This document shows, one piece after another, positions 44,030 to 55,626 of a DNA stretch of 64,000 nucleotides (the first letter of the stretch is position 1; each line of letters begins with the position of its first letter). The translations under genes were made by a program, and so were the position numbers. The DNA comes from Owenia fusiformis (lineage: Eukaryota; Annelida; Polychaeta; Sabellida; Oweniidae), in the NCBI GenBank assembly GCA_903813345.2, contig CAIIXF020000002.1, forward strand, positions 12,730,150 through 12,794,149. The letters are read 5' to 3'. Below the pieces are notes generated by a model that was not told the DNA's origin, searched no databases, and saw only the letters and a list, made by a program, of their open reading frames with translations.

Positions 44030-44860
44030 ATGGTGAGCTATTACAATACAGAAAACTCCCTTATGACTCCTGGTTCAAAAGCTCGCCTATTTTCAAAATG
44101 GTCGCCATTTTCATCTCGCGAAATTCACTTTTGGCCCATTTCCTAGCTTTACAAATAATTTCAGGTGTCCTGCATTGTAAAAAGCCATGTTACTGTTAAG
44201 AGTAGTTGTATGAAATAATTTTGTTACAAAAAATCGGCAAAAATTTTATCCGTTTTTTTATTTTCAGCCATTTTAGTTAACATTGATTTGTCCATCTATC
44301 TCGCGAAATCCACTTTTGGACCATTTGCCTTAAAACCTCTGTCAATAGGATTCCCGTTTTAAGTTATTTTTGGTCAACATCAATATAGAAAACTCCTCTA
44401 TGACTCCTGGTTCAAAAGCTCGCCTATTTTCAAAATGGTGGCCATTTTTGTCTCGCAGAATTCCCTTTTGGCCCATTTCCTATAGCTTTACAAATAATTT
44501 AGGTGTCCTGCATTGTAAAAATCCATGTCACTGTAAATCCACTTTTGGACCATTTGCCTTAAAACCTCTGTCGATAGGATCTTCCTGCTTTAAGTTATTT
44601 TTGTTCAATATCAATACAGAAAACTCCCCTATGACTCCTGATTCAAAAGCTTGCCAATTTTCAAAATAGTCGCCATTTTTGTCCTGCCAAATTCACTTGT
44701 GGCCCATTCTCTAGCTTTACAAATAATTTCAGGTGTCCTGCATTGTAAAAAGTCATGTCACTGTAAAGAGTAGTTGTATGAAATAATTTTGTTACAAAAA
44801 ATCAGCAAAAATTACATCCATTTTTTTATTTTCTGCCATTTTAGCCATGATTCACTTTTG
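44030..44860. repeat. Tandem ~280-bp units
   Basis: Three units begin near 44040, 44375 and 44615 with 'aatacagaaaactcccctatgactcctggttcaaaagctcgcc'. They contain 'aaaatggtcgccattttt', 'tttcaggtgtcctgcattgtaaaaa' and, in the first and third, 'gagtagttgtatgaaataattttg'. The last block resembles 23915-24010, linking it to the ATGTCCCCACCA family. Confidence 0.7.
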
Positions 44861-44869
44861 AGCAATACC

Positions 44870-45395
44870 ATGTGAGCCCAGTACCCACGGTACTATTTTA
44901 TTAAGACTTAAAAACACATCCTTGACGAAGATGTATTTTAGCCATATCTCGTAGTTTTTATATCATTCCAAACTGATTTAAACATGAACAGTACCAGAAC
45001 AAGAACAATTTTCCAGCCATTTATTATTATCCCATACTTAATAGTATTATACACTGTAGGTAAATAACATGCGGGAATATAATTGATATCTGAGGTTAGT
45101 GGGAGATATATATATCACCCGCTCAACAATTCCCGGGAATTTCGTTTTATGTTAAAAGCAGTGGAGTTTTTAAAAAACAATGAATGTTAAGACATTTATA
45201 TTTAGATACGATATTTATGTTTTGATTGTAGTTTGTAATTATTACACGATGGTTCCACAACATTCAATGCATACTTAAATATAATCTACTAATCTTCAAA
45301 ATCTATAAGTATAGGATAAAACTGGTTCTGGTTATGTTATTTGTAATTTGTATTATATGAAAAAAAGTATAGGATAAATCAGTTATTAAATGCTC
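44870..45395. other. Intergenic, no supported gene
   Basis: AT-rich, with no coding support. Confidence 0.4.
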
Positions 45396-45397
45396 GA

Positions 45398-45507
45398 TTT
45401 TTGATACAGGGTATATCCCTCGGTAAATACAACATATCAACCCTCGGTCCCTACGGTCCTTCAGGTAGATATATTGTATTTCCCTCAGATATACCCTGTA
45501 TCAAAAA
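45398..45507. repeat. Palindrome, ~110 bp
   Basis: TTTTTGATACAGGGTATATC and its inverse GATATACCCTGTATCAAAAA bound a near-complete hairpin with inner paired 'cggtaaatacaa' and 'ttgtatttccctc' blocks. Likely a tiny MITE; the ORF across it is not coding. Confidence 0.75.
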
Positions 45508-45629
45508 CCAACCTCCATATATCAACATGGGAGGGAAGTATATTTCAAGTTATCTCACCCTAAGTGTTTTATATGATTGTATAAGAGCATTGTATAACTG
45601 CAATATAAAACCAACACTCATCGTATATA

Positions 45630-45720
45630 ACTCTTGAGAAAGATATACAACTCCTGGATAGCGTATACAACTCCTGGGCAGCGTATACAACTATTCGACT
45701 TGATATACAACTGCTGAATT
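45630..45720. repeat. Short tandem repeat (TATACAACTCCTG)
   Basis: About five imperfect units of TATACAACTCCTGGGCAGCG-like sequence. Confidence 0.7.
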
Positions 45721-45755
45721 TAGATTAACCTTATATTGATTAAAGATAAGAGTGG

Positions 45756-45935
45756 GATAATAAGATCATATAATGGTTGATTCTGTATATCGTTAAACTC
45801 TCGTGAGTATATGATATATTCACTCATTCTCTTCAGTCACTCATGAATATATCATATACTCACTTGAGTATAAACACGATAAAGTGAGTATATACACGAT
45901 ATACGGAATCAACCATTATATAATCTCATAGTATC
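45756..45935. mobile_element. Hairpin MITE, 180 bp
   Basis: GATAATAAGATCATATAATGGTTGATT at the left mirrors the right end (AATCAACCATTATATAATCTCATAGTATC). The middle carries paired 'gagtatatgatatattcac' blocks. Confidence 0.75.
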
Positions 45936-46246
45936 TTTAGTTTTGTATCATTATTTTGGGATATTCTTCAGTGAAAACCACATGTCACTTTGATTACAAA
46001 AATGAAATAAATATATATTCAAGTCTATTTGGTTTCATGTTGAATTTATACTGGTTGGACAAATCATTTACAAAAATATATGGTTTTGATATGGGTTATA
46101 TCTATTTATTATAGAATATGGCTCATATTCTTAAAAGTCCACAAACATGAAAATAACCACATTTATAATATAGTACCCCATGCTATAGTATTTATAGTTT
46201 TTTTGCAATTATGTGCTCATTTCCTGATAAATGTGTTACATTTATT

Positions 46247-46430
46247 AATTTGGAGAATTTACCTGTTTGTGGGAAATTGTACACTTTGAATCTTATATTA
46301 CTACACCATTTGAAAACATAATATGGATAAATTAGGAGATATTATATTGGAGATAATGAAGAATACATTGGTTGTACATGCTGCTTGCAATTTTTTCACC
46401 TCCTATAGCTCTGAATCTGCCTATAATAAA
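46247..46430 (+). repeat. Dispersed repeat segment, second copy
   Basis: Diverged copy of 41090-41275 in the same orientation (see that entry). Confidence 0.55.
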
Positions 46431-46630
46431 TAATAAACAGGACAGGAGGGTGATCAATGGGTAGAAGCTGGGCTGGATGAACAAGGCTATATTTGCAGGA
46501 CTTCTTGTTCCCAATGGTTGTTGATATAATAAGCATTATTCTATAGTTATTGCAATATTCATAGCAATTTTGTCAAAATAAAAATGGTAATTTTGTAATC
46601 AATGGAAAAATTGGATATTTTGGCAATAGA

Positions 46631-47056
46631 CTAGATGCGTGTAGAAAAAATCTTGATTTACGCCATTAAATATTCAAAATTCAGTCAAAGCGATGTTATA
46701 TTTGAAATCTACATGTAAAAGTACATCTAGAAATATGGTTTCAAAAATTGTTTATCAAGTTTGAAAATTTAATTATTTTTGAAAGTGTGACTTCTAGTTC
46801 GGGTTGATTCTCCATAGAGCCCATGCTACAAAATCACAAAACGTGAAATATCTTTTCTTATATTGGTCAGATAACATTTTCATTTACTGGACATAATTTG
46901 ATTTGCATAACTATTAGATACATAAGGGTTATATGAAATTTGAACCACTAAAACAGATGTTATTTAAGTTAAAGGGAACTTTCTACTATACCCGCCATGC
47001 TATCTGACCCGAACGAGCCACCTGGTGGTGAAACTGGTAACTACCTACTCGCATCT
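46631..47056. mobile_element. 426-bp TIR element, copy 2 (inverted)
   Basis: The ends CTAGATGCGTGTAG and CTACTCGCATCTG, with internal similarity to 39946-40346 in reverse orientation along nearly the whole length. The pair could be an inversion-prone couple 6.3 kb apart. Confidence 0.75.
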
Positions 47057-47069
47057 GCGTTATTGAATA

Positions 47070-48050
47070 TGGTGCCATGGATTTTTGCTATTTAATTGAC
47101 TAATAACAAGACTGACAATAACAATGGTGTAACTGCAACATGCTCCTCCTACTCCATTCAGATAATGGTCCAGTGTTGCTGACTCTGCACTTTTGAGCCT
47201 GCTTTGCAAGGGTTCACAAACTTTTTTTACATGCCTTGGGATCCCCTACAATAATCTAAAGTCAAATTGAATCTAGGTGTTTAGGACACAAATGGCCTTG
47301 GCCCTGAGACATATTTAATGATGGTCTCAGCTTGGCCGTAGTACTTCATGGTCATTCTTTAGCATGATCAAAGAAAACAAGATGGGAAATATTGACATTA
47401 GATTCACTTTTGCCAGGAGAACAAAACTAGATATTGCTTAAATCTAAGTTGACATCAATCAATAAAGAAACTCCTAGATTGACACATTTAAAATAGATTG
47501 TCTTAAAGATGGGTAATATAATATTTGTGATTGATTTGCGGCAGGGTAAGAGCTATCGCAACTTTTTGGTCAGTTGAACAACCATTGACTACATGGCCTT
47601 AAATTCTTGATGATTTTGACTTGTCTAATCTGTGTTTCATTAATATGTGAGTGAACGGGAGAAAATAATTATGCAAATGCACAAATGATGAGCAAGGTTT
47701 CTGAGAAGTGGGAACATCTTTTACCTTTGCACGAGTACTGACAATACGTGTGCATGTACAATATGTGAAAATGAAGACAAATCTATATAAAGTATGTAGA
47801 TGGATAAACTCGACCATATTGACTAAATTTTTGTCTCCCCTTTAAATTGCCTCAGATAATTTTATAGATCCTAGTTGCGCCACTCTCAGGTATAGGAGAT
47901 TTGATATAATTGCCTTGTCATTGGTATGGGTACTAGAGTATGGATCAGTCCAGAGTTATTGAATGGATTTAATTGTTCAAGTCCAGGGCAGTCTTGCTCC
48001 TACATGAATGCAATAAAAGATAAAAGGAATGTTAATCAGGAACATGCAAA
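47070..48050. other. Intergenic, no supported gene
   Basis: No recognised coding exon or repeat. Confidence 0.4.
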
Positions 48051-48051
48051 T

Positions 48052-48154
48052 GCCAGTATGAAAATGTTCTAAGTGTCAAATACAATAGACCAAATTGATT
48101 TGCATGCCAGTATGAAAATGTTCTAAGTGTCAAATACAATAGACCAAATTAATG
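48052..48154. repeat. 54-bp tandem duplication
   Basis: Two near-identical copies of GCCAGTATGAAAATGTTCTA...AGACCAAATT, at 48052 and 48106. Confidence 0.9.
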
Positions 48155-48241
48155 AGTTTTCAAAGTGCCTCTCAAAAAATTAAATGATTGGAAATAGTTT
48201 CAAACATAAAACATTACTTCAATGTCATAAATCTTTGTTAT

Positions 48242-49387
48242 GGGGTGCACCCCAGTTGTCCGAAACCCAGTTGTCCGAAACCCAGTTGTCCGAAACCCAG
48301 TTTTCCGAAACCCAGTTGTCCGAAACCCGGGTCCGAAACCCATTACTCCGAAAAATATAGTCATCATTTACCAGAGAAAGGGGAGACGTACTTAAGCTTA
48401 GGCCAGTTTCATGCCATGTATTTGGCATTGACGGCGCATTCTGATGTTCATAGATCTCTCTCTCACTTTGAATTGCATCCACGCGTTACCAGAATGACAG
48501 GAACGGGGGATTTATTTTACATTAATTGTGATTCTAAAAAAAGAATATCAAAACACAATATATATTACGGAACAGTTTATCTTATCTTCTTCAATCTCTT
48601 TTATATAGGCAAAATAAAATGAATCATTTTGAAACAGATAAAATAAGTTTACTCATATAGTACTTTAAGAATAATTACGTTGTCAAAATATTTCGTCGTA
48701 TTTAGTTTCTTAGTCTCTGTATTTTATCAAATCGTAAAAGAACAAAACATTCTTATAACTTAATCACTTTGGGATCAACTGGAAACGAAGGCAGGCTGTC
48801 CTCGTATCAAAATGGATGTTCTCCCATTCGCAAGAAGTTTCATTTTCGCCATGTACTCACTTCATCCTTTTAATTTAATCTCTATTTCTCGAACAGAGTA
48901 CGTAAGTGAAGAATAAGTTTTGGTTTCAAAACATGTACATGTATGTCAACTTTACTAAATAAATGCCCACTGGCTTGGGAAAGCTATTTTTCCTTTTATG
49001 AACGCCCATCACCCATTGGAATAATGTTGTTCCCTCTTGAAAATTGTAGACCCCTATGTATGTTGTGTAAACGCCATTTTACAATGAGAATAACATAATT
49101 TAACTTTGTTTGTTTGAACATCTATATCACCTGTATATAAACTTTTTTAGGCTAAACATTAAACAATTAACGTCTTGACTTAGCATATTTAGCCTAATTT
49201 TGCAATGATGTCAATGTTATTCCAATGTTATGTTGTGATTCGCAAAGGTTGCTACAACGAGATTCGTTTAAAAAATTGTATTTTTCAAATAAGATCCCCC
49301 TAATTTTCGGAGAACTGGGTTTCGGACAACTGGGTTTCGGAAAACTGGGTTTCGGACAACTGGGTTTCGGAAAACTGGGTTGACCCC
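48242..49387. mobile_element. Element with tandem-repeat TIRs (CCCAGTTGTCCGAAA)
   Basis: The left end GGGGTGCACCCCAGTTGTCC continues as six 15-bp units of CCCAGTTGTCCGAAA type (to about 48340). The right end (about 49306-49387) carries the inverse TTTCGGACAACTGGG units and closes GTTGACCCC. The 950-bp interior is non-coding. Units vary only between GTTGTCC and GTTTTCC. The repeated NWVSD minus-strand ORF and SCPKP plus-strand ORF are artefacts of the 15-mer (exactly five codons). Confidence 0.8.
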
Positions 49388-49639
49388 CTCAGATTATACT
49401 AAGCGCATGAAGTACCTGCATAGTCTACTTATAAACTACCCTCTGCCTAGTATAGACTATATTGCAGCCTTTAGCAGCACCGCCCAAAAGATTGGTGCCT
49501 GTGACAGCCTGGGTAATAAATCATTTCAAATCTACCACGCCAACCCTTTCTCAACCAATCGGCGAAGAGGAAGGAATGCATGCTAAATACGTGCTAAGAG
49601 CTCTTATACGTGCTTATCAACTATGCAGTGATGTCATAG

Positions 49640-49905
49640 GAAAAGACCATATATGTATAGAAAGATGTATTTCGACGACAAATTCTGGAGACGAAGCTCT
49701 CTTTAAATAAGTGAAGTTAAACGAATGCAAAGGGTGTGCACACACAAGGTGTTTGCTAATATGAGTTACTAGTATCATTTATAATCTTATATCAGCTCTT
49801 CTGATCAGGAAGTTACAACTGTCATTTACCCTTTGCATTTGTGCGACTTCACATCTTAAAAGAGAGCTTCCTCTTTGTAGTTTAACTCAGAGATATGTCA
49901 CCGTG
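49640..49905. mobile_element. Small foldback relic
   Basis: 'gaagctctctttaaat-agtgaagt...gaatgcaaaggg' (about 49694-49735) is matched in reverse complement at about 49828-49885. The spacer is about 95 bp. Confidence 0.5.
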
Positions 49906-49909
49906 GGCA

Positions 49910-50930
49910 TGATGTCACATAGGTACAGGTGGACGAGGTGGTGTCTCCTCAAGTTTTATGTCCCCTTTTAGAATTTTGCAGTCCCCGGTAATAGTGATGT
50001 TTCGTTCAGTACAATATTCAATAATTGAAAAGGGGATTCCCCTATTTAAAATGACGAAATCTTCCTGACATTGCAATAATTTGAATGAATGAAAATTTGA
50101 GCGACTATTTGAGTGGTTCCCGATCGAGTAGGCGAGATATTCACATCAAGAGGTGAGTCATATTGATTATGAAATTTGCAAGAACTTAATGTGGATACTT
50201 TGGATCAGGTTTAACTCACAGATACATCCAAATTTCCTACTTTGATGATTTTGTTTTCATGTCTGGGCGATCTAAGAAAACTGAAAAAAAAATATTTAGA
50301 ACTTTCGAGAATTTTCAACTAAAAGATCGTGATAACATGGGTTTGTATTACTTCGGTCCAAAGCCTTCTCTATATTCCGGCTTTGAGGAGGAAGATTGAG
50401 CTGCCTAAGTATTATAAATATTGTAAATCATTGTGTCACACGCACAGTAAATATGGCATAATAATATGAAATATACCTTTATGTATAGATTTGAAGAACA
50501 TCAGCTCACATCCCCGTCTGAATCTATTGTTATATTTGATTTCTTTAAGCGAGAATAATTTCAAATGTTATTCACGTCCAGAACCGGAAGCCATTTTTAG
50601 CTACAGCGAGAAAATTTCACCATGTGTCAAACTCCGAAATGAAATTTTGAAATATCTAAATCCAGACAAGCAACGCTTCATCCTAAATATGATTAATATT
50701 CTTAAAAATATTTATAAAATTTATTAAAAATGAGTTCTAGGTGCGTGTAGGTGCGTGTAGGTGCGTGTAGCACAGTACATACGAAATCAATGAAGTTTCG
50801 TCTAGCTGTAAGCTAGAGACTCGAGTAAGGTTTGTAGATAACACATCTTTCATACTGTGCTCCTATTGTACTATTTCTGGAAAAATACATATTTATAGTA
50901 GCTCAACATGCAGATCTAAACCTCCGTCTA
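49910..50930. other. Intergenic with one unexplained ORF
   Basis: A 78-codon + strand ORF (50491-50727) follows an acceptor-like 'tttatgtatag' but has no recognised family. A 10-bp GTGCGTGTAG unit is repeated three times at 50741-50770. Confidence 0.3.
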
Positions 50931-50933
50931 AAC

Positions 50934-52191
50934 TTATTGAACACAGCTGGCTCAGCTGACACACCGTTAGAATATACCGGCTTGTGAAGCGTTTTTCTCC
51001 AACTTCCAGCTGGTGCGCTAGCATAAATAACGGTATTTAGGAAGATAATTGAATATTACTTGCCCTTTTTTTGACGCGTGGTGTCAACAAGTCCTATTTG
51101 TTGTGTAATTTGCAGTTAAATTGGAGAAATTTCTGTTCCGGCGCGCACCATCTTTTAATTTTTTGCGCATGCGCTCATAAACTTCTCTTCATTGCAATGC
51201 CAACGGAACTTCCCAGAGCTGACTTCTGTCAGCCCGGTAGAGTAAGTCTAAACCATGCAACAGTTTAGGTACTCACTTCGAGAGGCAAGTTAGATTTTGA
51301 AACTTATGGCTCTCCAACGGAGAAATGGAGAGCGGAATAATAGTGACCTTTGAAACATGAATTAAGTTGATCCGGGGCTTACTTTTGTTTTCTAGACTAA
51401 CTATTTTCAACCTTTTTTTGGGGTTGTCGAGTTGGCCGAGAGGGCTTGAGCGCCAGCACATTTAGGCGATTGGGCACCGTAACCATGAGGTTGCGAGTTC
51501 GAGACGTGTGTGCTCCTTGTGTTTATTCATTTATGACCACTCTGACTGTCTGAGCTTTCAGTTGCAGAGGTATTAACCCGCTCTGAGTTCTTAAGGACAG
51601 TTGAGCAATGTGTATATGTGTAGGAATATATAAGCGCAAATGTCAAAGGGAAAAAAGGATAGGAGATTTGTTTTGTCAACTAAAGTATATTAAAATGACT
51701 CGACACTTTCCTCAAAAAGTGGAAGTGCACATCTTTTTACATTCGACTTATAGGCTCTAACCCTCGCAAATTTGGGGTGGCGAGCGGTTAAATTATTCAC
51801 TGGATTGCAGCCATTTTAGGTCTCACGAGATCTAGTGACTTTCGAAAGTAAAGATTTGCTACAAAATAACTCGCATCAGCTAAATGTGAATGGACACGTG
51901 ATCTTTTAATGGCAATGGCCATGCGCATGTAAAGTACAATGTGCATGCACGCATGCTCAAAAGTTGAAAAAATGGTGCGTGCCAGGTCATTTCTCCACTT
52001 TAACTGCAAATTACACAATAAGTAAGACCTATTGTCACCATGCGTCTTAAAAAGGGCATGTTACATTCAATTATCTTGTTAAATACCGTTACTTATTCCA
52101 GCGCGCCTGCTGGAAGTTGGAGAAAACCACTACACAAGCCGGTATATTTGAACGTTCCCTAGCTGGCTTTTGAGCCAGCTGTGTTCAGTAA
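50934..52191. mobile_element. Foldback element carrying a SINE
   Basis: Arms of about 300 bp. TTATTGAACACAGCTGGCTCA at the left mirrors the right end GAGCCAGCTGTGTTCAGTAA. Inside, 'atataccggcttgtg', 'tctccaacttccagc', 'gataattgaat' and 'gtgtaatttgcagttaaa' blocks are mirrored. Each arm holds GCATGCG-type motifs. The central part carries a tRNA-like sequence. Confidence 0.75.
51424..51650 (+). mobile_element. Class II tRNA-like SINE head (Leu/Ser type)
   Basis: GTTGTCGAGTTGGCCGAG (A box TGGCCGAGAGGG) leads to a long variable-arm-like stretch and a B box GCGAGTTCGAGACG (about 51493-51506), as in Leu/Ser tRNAs. The T stem pairs poorly and the 3' acceptor is not convincing, so it is a tRNA-derived SINE or pseudogene, not a working tRNA. 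A body of about 130 bp follows. Confidence 0.55.
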
Positions 52192-52199
52192 CCCTATTA

Positions 52200-53045
52200 C
52201 TTCATGTCCAATCAAATTGCAGGATGTAATCACATGAACAATCATGAGCACGTGCTCTCTCAGTGCCGCGTATGAGCAAAGTAAAATTTGAAATTGTGGA
52301 AATGGTTTTAACATCAGTTCAACATCATCATTTCAAAACTACGGAAATACTATATTGAAATGACTCGATCCAAACTTGTAGAGAACACACATAAAACTAC
52401 AGCGAACATTGGGAGATCCATTCAATGGCAAATTTACTTCCATTTAAGCTCACTGACAACTTTTATTTAACCACAAGGTGCTACCTGACCTCATGATCTG
52501 AATATTTAGTTATCTGCAACTATTTCACAATAGTTTGTGAATAATCAAAGTGATTAGTATGACATGTTTTTATAAGGAAGTATAAATATATAGATTAACT
52601 GATATAGAATGATTTTTATTGCTACAAGAAACAGATATTTGTCTAGTGCTAGAAAGTAGACATTTATTTAAATAGCCCCAAATGTCAGGTTATTTGTTAT
52701 AAGTTAGTGCTGATGTGGGTTTCATTTATTGGACAGACACTATTATTTGTGTGGGTGGTACCTCCCCAATCGTCTACGTCACTATGCTGGCTCTAGATGT
52801 CATTCTTGATTGTAATTTTATTCAATTTTTACAAGTAGTATGGTAATGAAGAACTTCTAAAGTACAAATTTAATTCATGTTGTATAAAGGAGTATGTTGA
52901 CCTAAGCTATCTGAACTATTATCATTGGGAATTTAATGATCAATTCCCAAATAGTTGAGTGTCTGTCCTAAGCCTATGCCATGTCTATCTTCCCAAGATT
53001 TACAGTCTCTGGAAATTGCGCAACATACCAATACATAATATGTAC
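52200..53045. other. Intergenic, no supported gene
   Basis: AT-rich, with no supported feature. Confidence 0.4.
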
Positions 53046-53049
53046 ATTG

Positions 53050-53945
53050 AAACAGGTATATATGAACACCTTTCTACAATATACACATTGAAATGTGAAC
53101 ATATGAACACTTCTTTACAGTGAACACATTAAAATATGAACATCTTGAAATGTGAACATATGAACACCTCTTTACAGTGAACACATTAAAATGTGAACAT
53201 CTTGAAATATGAACCTATGAACACCTCCTTACAGTGAACACATTAAAATATGATTATCTTGAAATGTGAACATATGAACACCTCTTTACAGTGAACACAT
53301 TGAAATGTGAACATGTTGAAATATGAACATATGAACACCTCTTTACAGTGAACACATTGAAATGTTAACATGTTGAAATATGAACACCTTTTAAGAGTGA
53401 ACACATTGAAATGTGAACATCTTAAAATATGAACATATGAACACCTCTTTACAGGAACACATTAACATGTGAACATCTTGAATTATGAACATATGAACAC
53501 CTCTTTTCAGTGAGCACATTGAAATAAGAACATCTTGAAATATGAACATATGAACACCTCTTTACAGTGAACACATTGAAATGTGAACATGTTGAAATAT
53601 GAAGATATGAACACCTCTTTATAGTGAACACATTGAAATGTGAACATGTTGAAATATGAACATATGAACACCTCTTTACAGTGAACACATTGAAATGTGA
53701 ACATGTTGAAATATTTACACCTCTTTACAGTGAACACATTGAAATGTGAACATGTTGAAATATGAACATATGAACACCTCTTTATAGTGAACACATTGAA
53801 ATGTGAACATGTTGAAATATGAACATATGAACACCTCTTTACAGTGAACACATTGAAATGTGAACATGTTGAAATATGAACATATGAACACCTCTTTACA
53901 GTGAACAAATTGAAATATGAACATCTCGAAATATGAACATACCAT
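53050..53945. repeat. 57-bp minisatellite (~15 copies)
   Basis: Unit approximates GTGAACACATTGAAATGTG-AACATGTTGAAATATGAA-CATATGAACACCTCTTTACA. The central part (53570-53890) is nearly perfect and the flanks are more diverged. As 57 is divisible by 3, the minus strand reads as a 19-residue periodic ORF of 172 codons (Cys/Phe-rich). No start context, splice site or domain supports translation. Confidence 0.9.
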
Positions 53946-54033
53946 ATTTCAATTAAGTCATCTGGAACTTTATGACTCCCCATGTTTTCATAACTTTGAA
54001 ATGTGATCACCTTAAATATGAACAATGCACTTT

Positions 54034-54066
54034 TAGCATGGTGTTCACTTAGTCAGGTTTTACTGT
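54034..54066. mobile_element. Pogo-like MITE terminus next to the minisatellite
   Basis: GGTGTTCACTTAGTCAGGTTTTACTG matches the right end of the 19.5-kb MITE. The minisatellite probably grew from the 'gaacacctc' interior of such a MITE. Confidence 0.55.
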
Positions 54067-54079
54067 TTATAGAAATCTA

Positions 54080-55620
54080 AAGAATATTCTAGAAACTCAG
54101 ACTATGCTCGTCAGCCAGTTGGCACAATTTGATTGGCTTATTGATTGAATACAATATATGTTTGTTATTATGTATTTACTATTGGTAAAGAGGAAACCCC
54201 TCAAGATGAATCACAAGTCTGTTAACAGGTTAAAAGTTTGTTCTATACAGGTGTACACACCCTTCACTTTGTATTACTTATCAACGGATACAACATAGAA
54301 CTTCTGAAACAGCAAACAACAAACAAACAAACCGACCCAAACATCATAAAAAGTGAACAACATATTTTTCAATAATTGTTAAGAATAATACATTATTAAT
54401 GGGTTTTAGGGCTGAAATATAGTAAGTGTGATCTCACTGTTCAAAACAAAATTTCAAAAGAATAAAAGTACAAAACTTCATCACTGGGTTTGTACCCAAG
54501 TATCACCAAATACTTCTGGTTGAAAAAAAACATCTTTGTGCTCATAAAATAGAAACTTCTAAATTTATTTTGCTATTAGTGATATGTTGTAATTTGAAAC
54601 ATTATAATTTATTTTTGAACATGGTATATTTCAACACGATTAAATTTCAATTAATTTGAAAATTCATTAATTTCACAGGTATTAAATTTCAGGGATTTGA
54701 CAATTTCATTTGAAATTTCATTATTCTCTGAATCCTCAAGCTTTGTAAACTGATCCATTATTTTCTCTTTCCGTAGCTTGGTCAACGGCATGTTGCATCT
54801 CAAGCTCTATTATAACATCATTATTTGACTTGTTGGTCTCATAATCCAATGTTATTTAACATGATGAGGTCATCTATTACAGTTTTATTATCAGTTAAGA
54901 TTACTGTAATACAATTATTTATGACCCCAGAATCCGGGTTCTTCTAGTTCTATTTAACCAGAGGACTGGATTAACTGAAAATTTCTATATTGTTAGTTCA
55001 GTATTAAAGTGAACAATGTAAGTTAACGTCATGAAGTATTCTTCTCTATTCAGCCTTTGTAAGAGACCTTAAAATATATTTATGAATGAACTTCCCATAT
55101 CTGGTGACTATTACACAATCTTGGGGCCCAGCCAACATGCTAAAATTGACGTCATAGATTCTCCATCTTCTGATTGGTAGATCAAAACCAAGCCTTCTAT
55201 TTATGCTTTTCCTATGTCATTCAGCACATGGATCAAGTCATAGATAGGATCATTTAGGATTGAAATATTTATTGAATTTAAGTAAGTTCAAATATGATTG
55301 TGACATGCTTTTCAAAATATAATTACTTTGTCTAAGGGCCTGGAATAACTAAGGATGAGGAAAAGAATTGTGTGGATCTGAATATTTTGTTTATTTTGGT
55401 TGGTTTGTTTATATGGAGGTCAACATGACATCCTGAAATTTTGGGAATGGGACTTAAAGTAGAAGTATTAGTTATTATTTATCATCATATTTAATTTAAT
55501 TTTAATGACCTGAAAATGTAAAATTAGATGTGTGAGGTGAATATTTGAGCATTTTTTACATGACAGAGTTAATAACTACTTTATATTTAAAAAAGACTAA
55601 CATCCGGCTTAACAATTCAT
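54080..55620. other. Intergenic, no supported gene
   Basis: AT-rich, with no recognised coding or repeat structure. Confidence 0.4.
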
Positions 55621-55626
55621 CATTAT

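Noticed and set aside
49380-49710. Overlapping 68- and 82-codon ORFs
   Set aside because: Two frames over the same repeat-flanked sequence, no recognised domain and no convincing splice sites.
50491-50727. 78-codon ORF after an acceptor-like site as a host exon
   Set aside because: No recognised family and no partner exon; left as an unexplained ORF.
53050-53945. CRISPR-like array
   Set aside because: Units are head-to-tail with no unique spacers, and the window is eukaryotic.
53507-54025. 172-codon minus-strand ORF with 19-residue repeats
   Set aside because: It is a by-product of a 57-bp minisatellite whose period is divisible by 3. Overlapping frames on the same repeats look equally open, and there is no domain or splice support.
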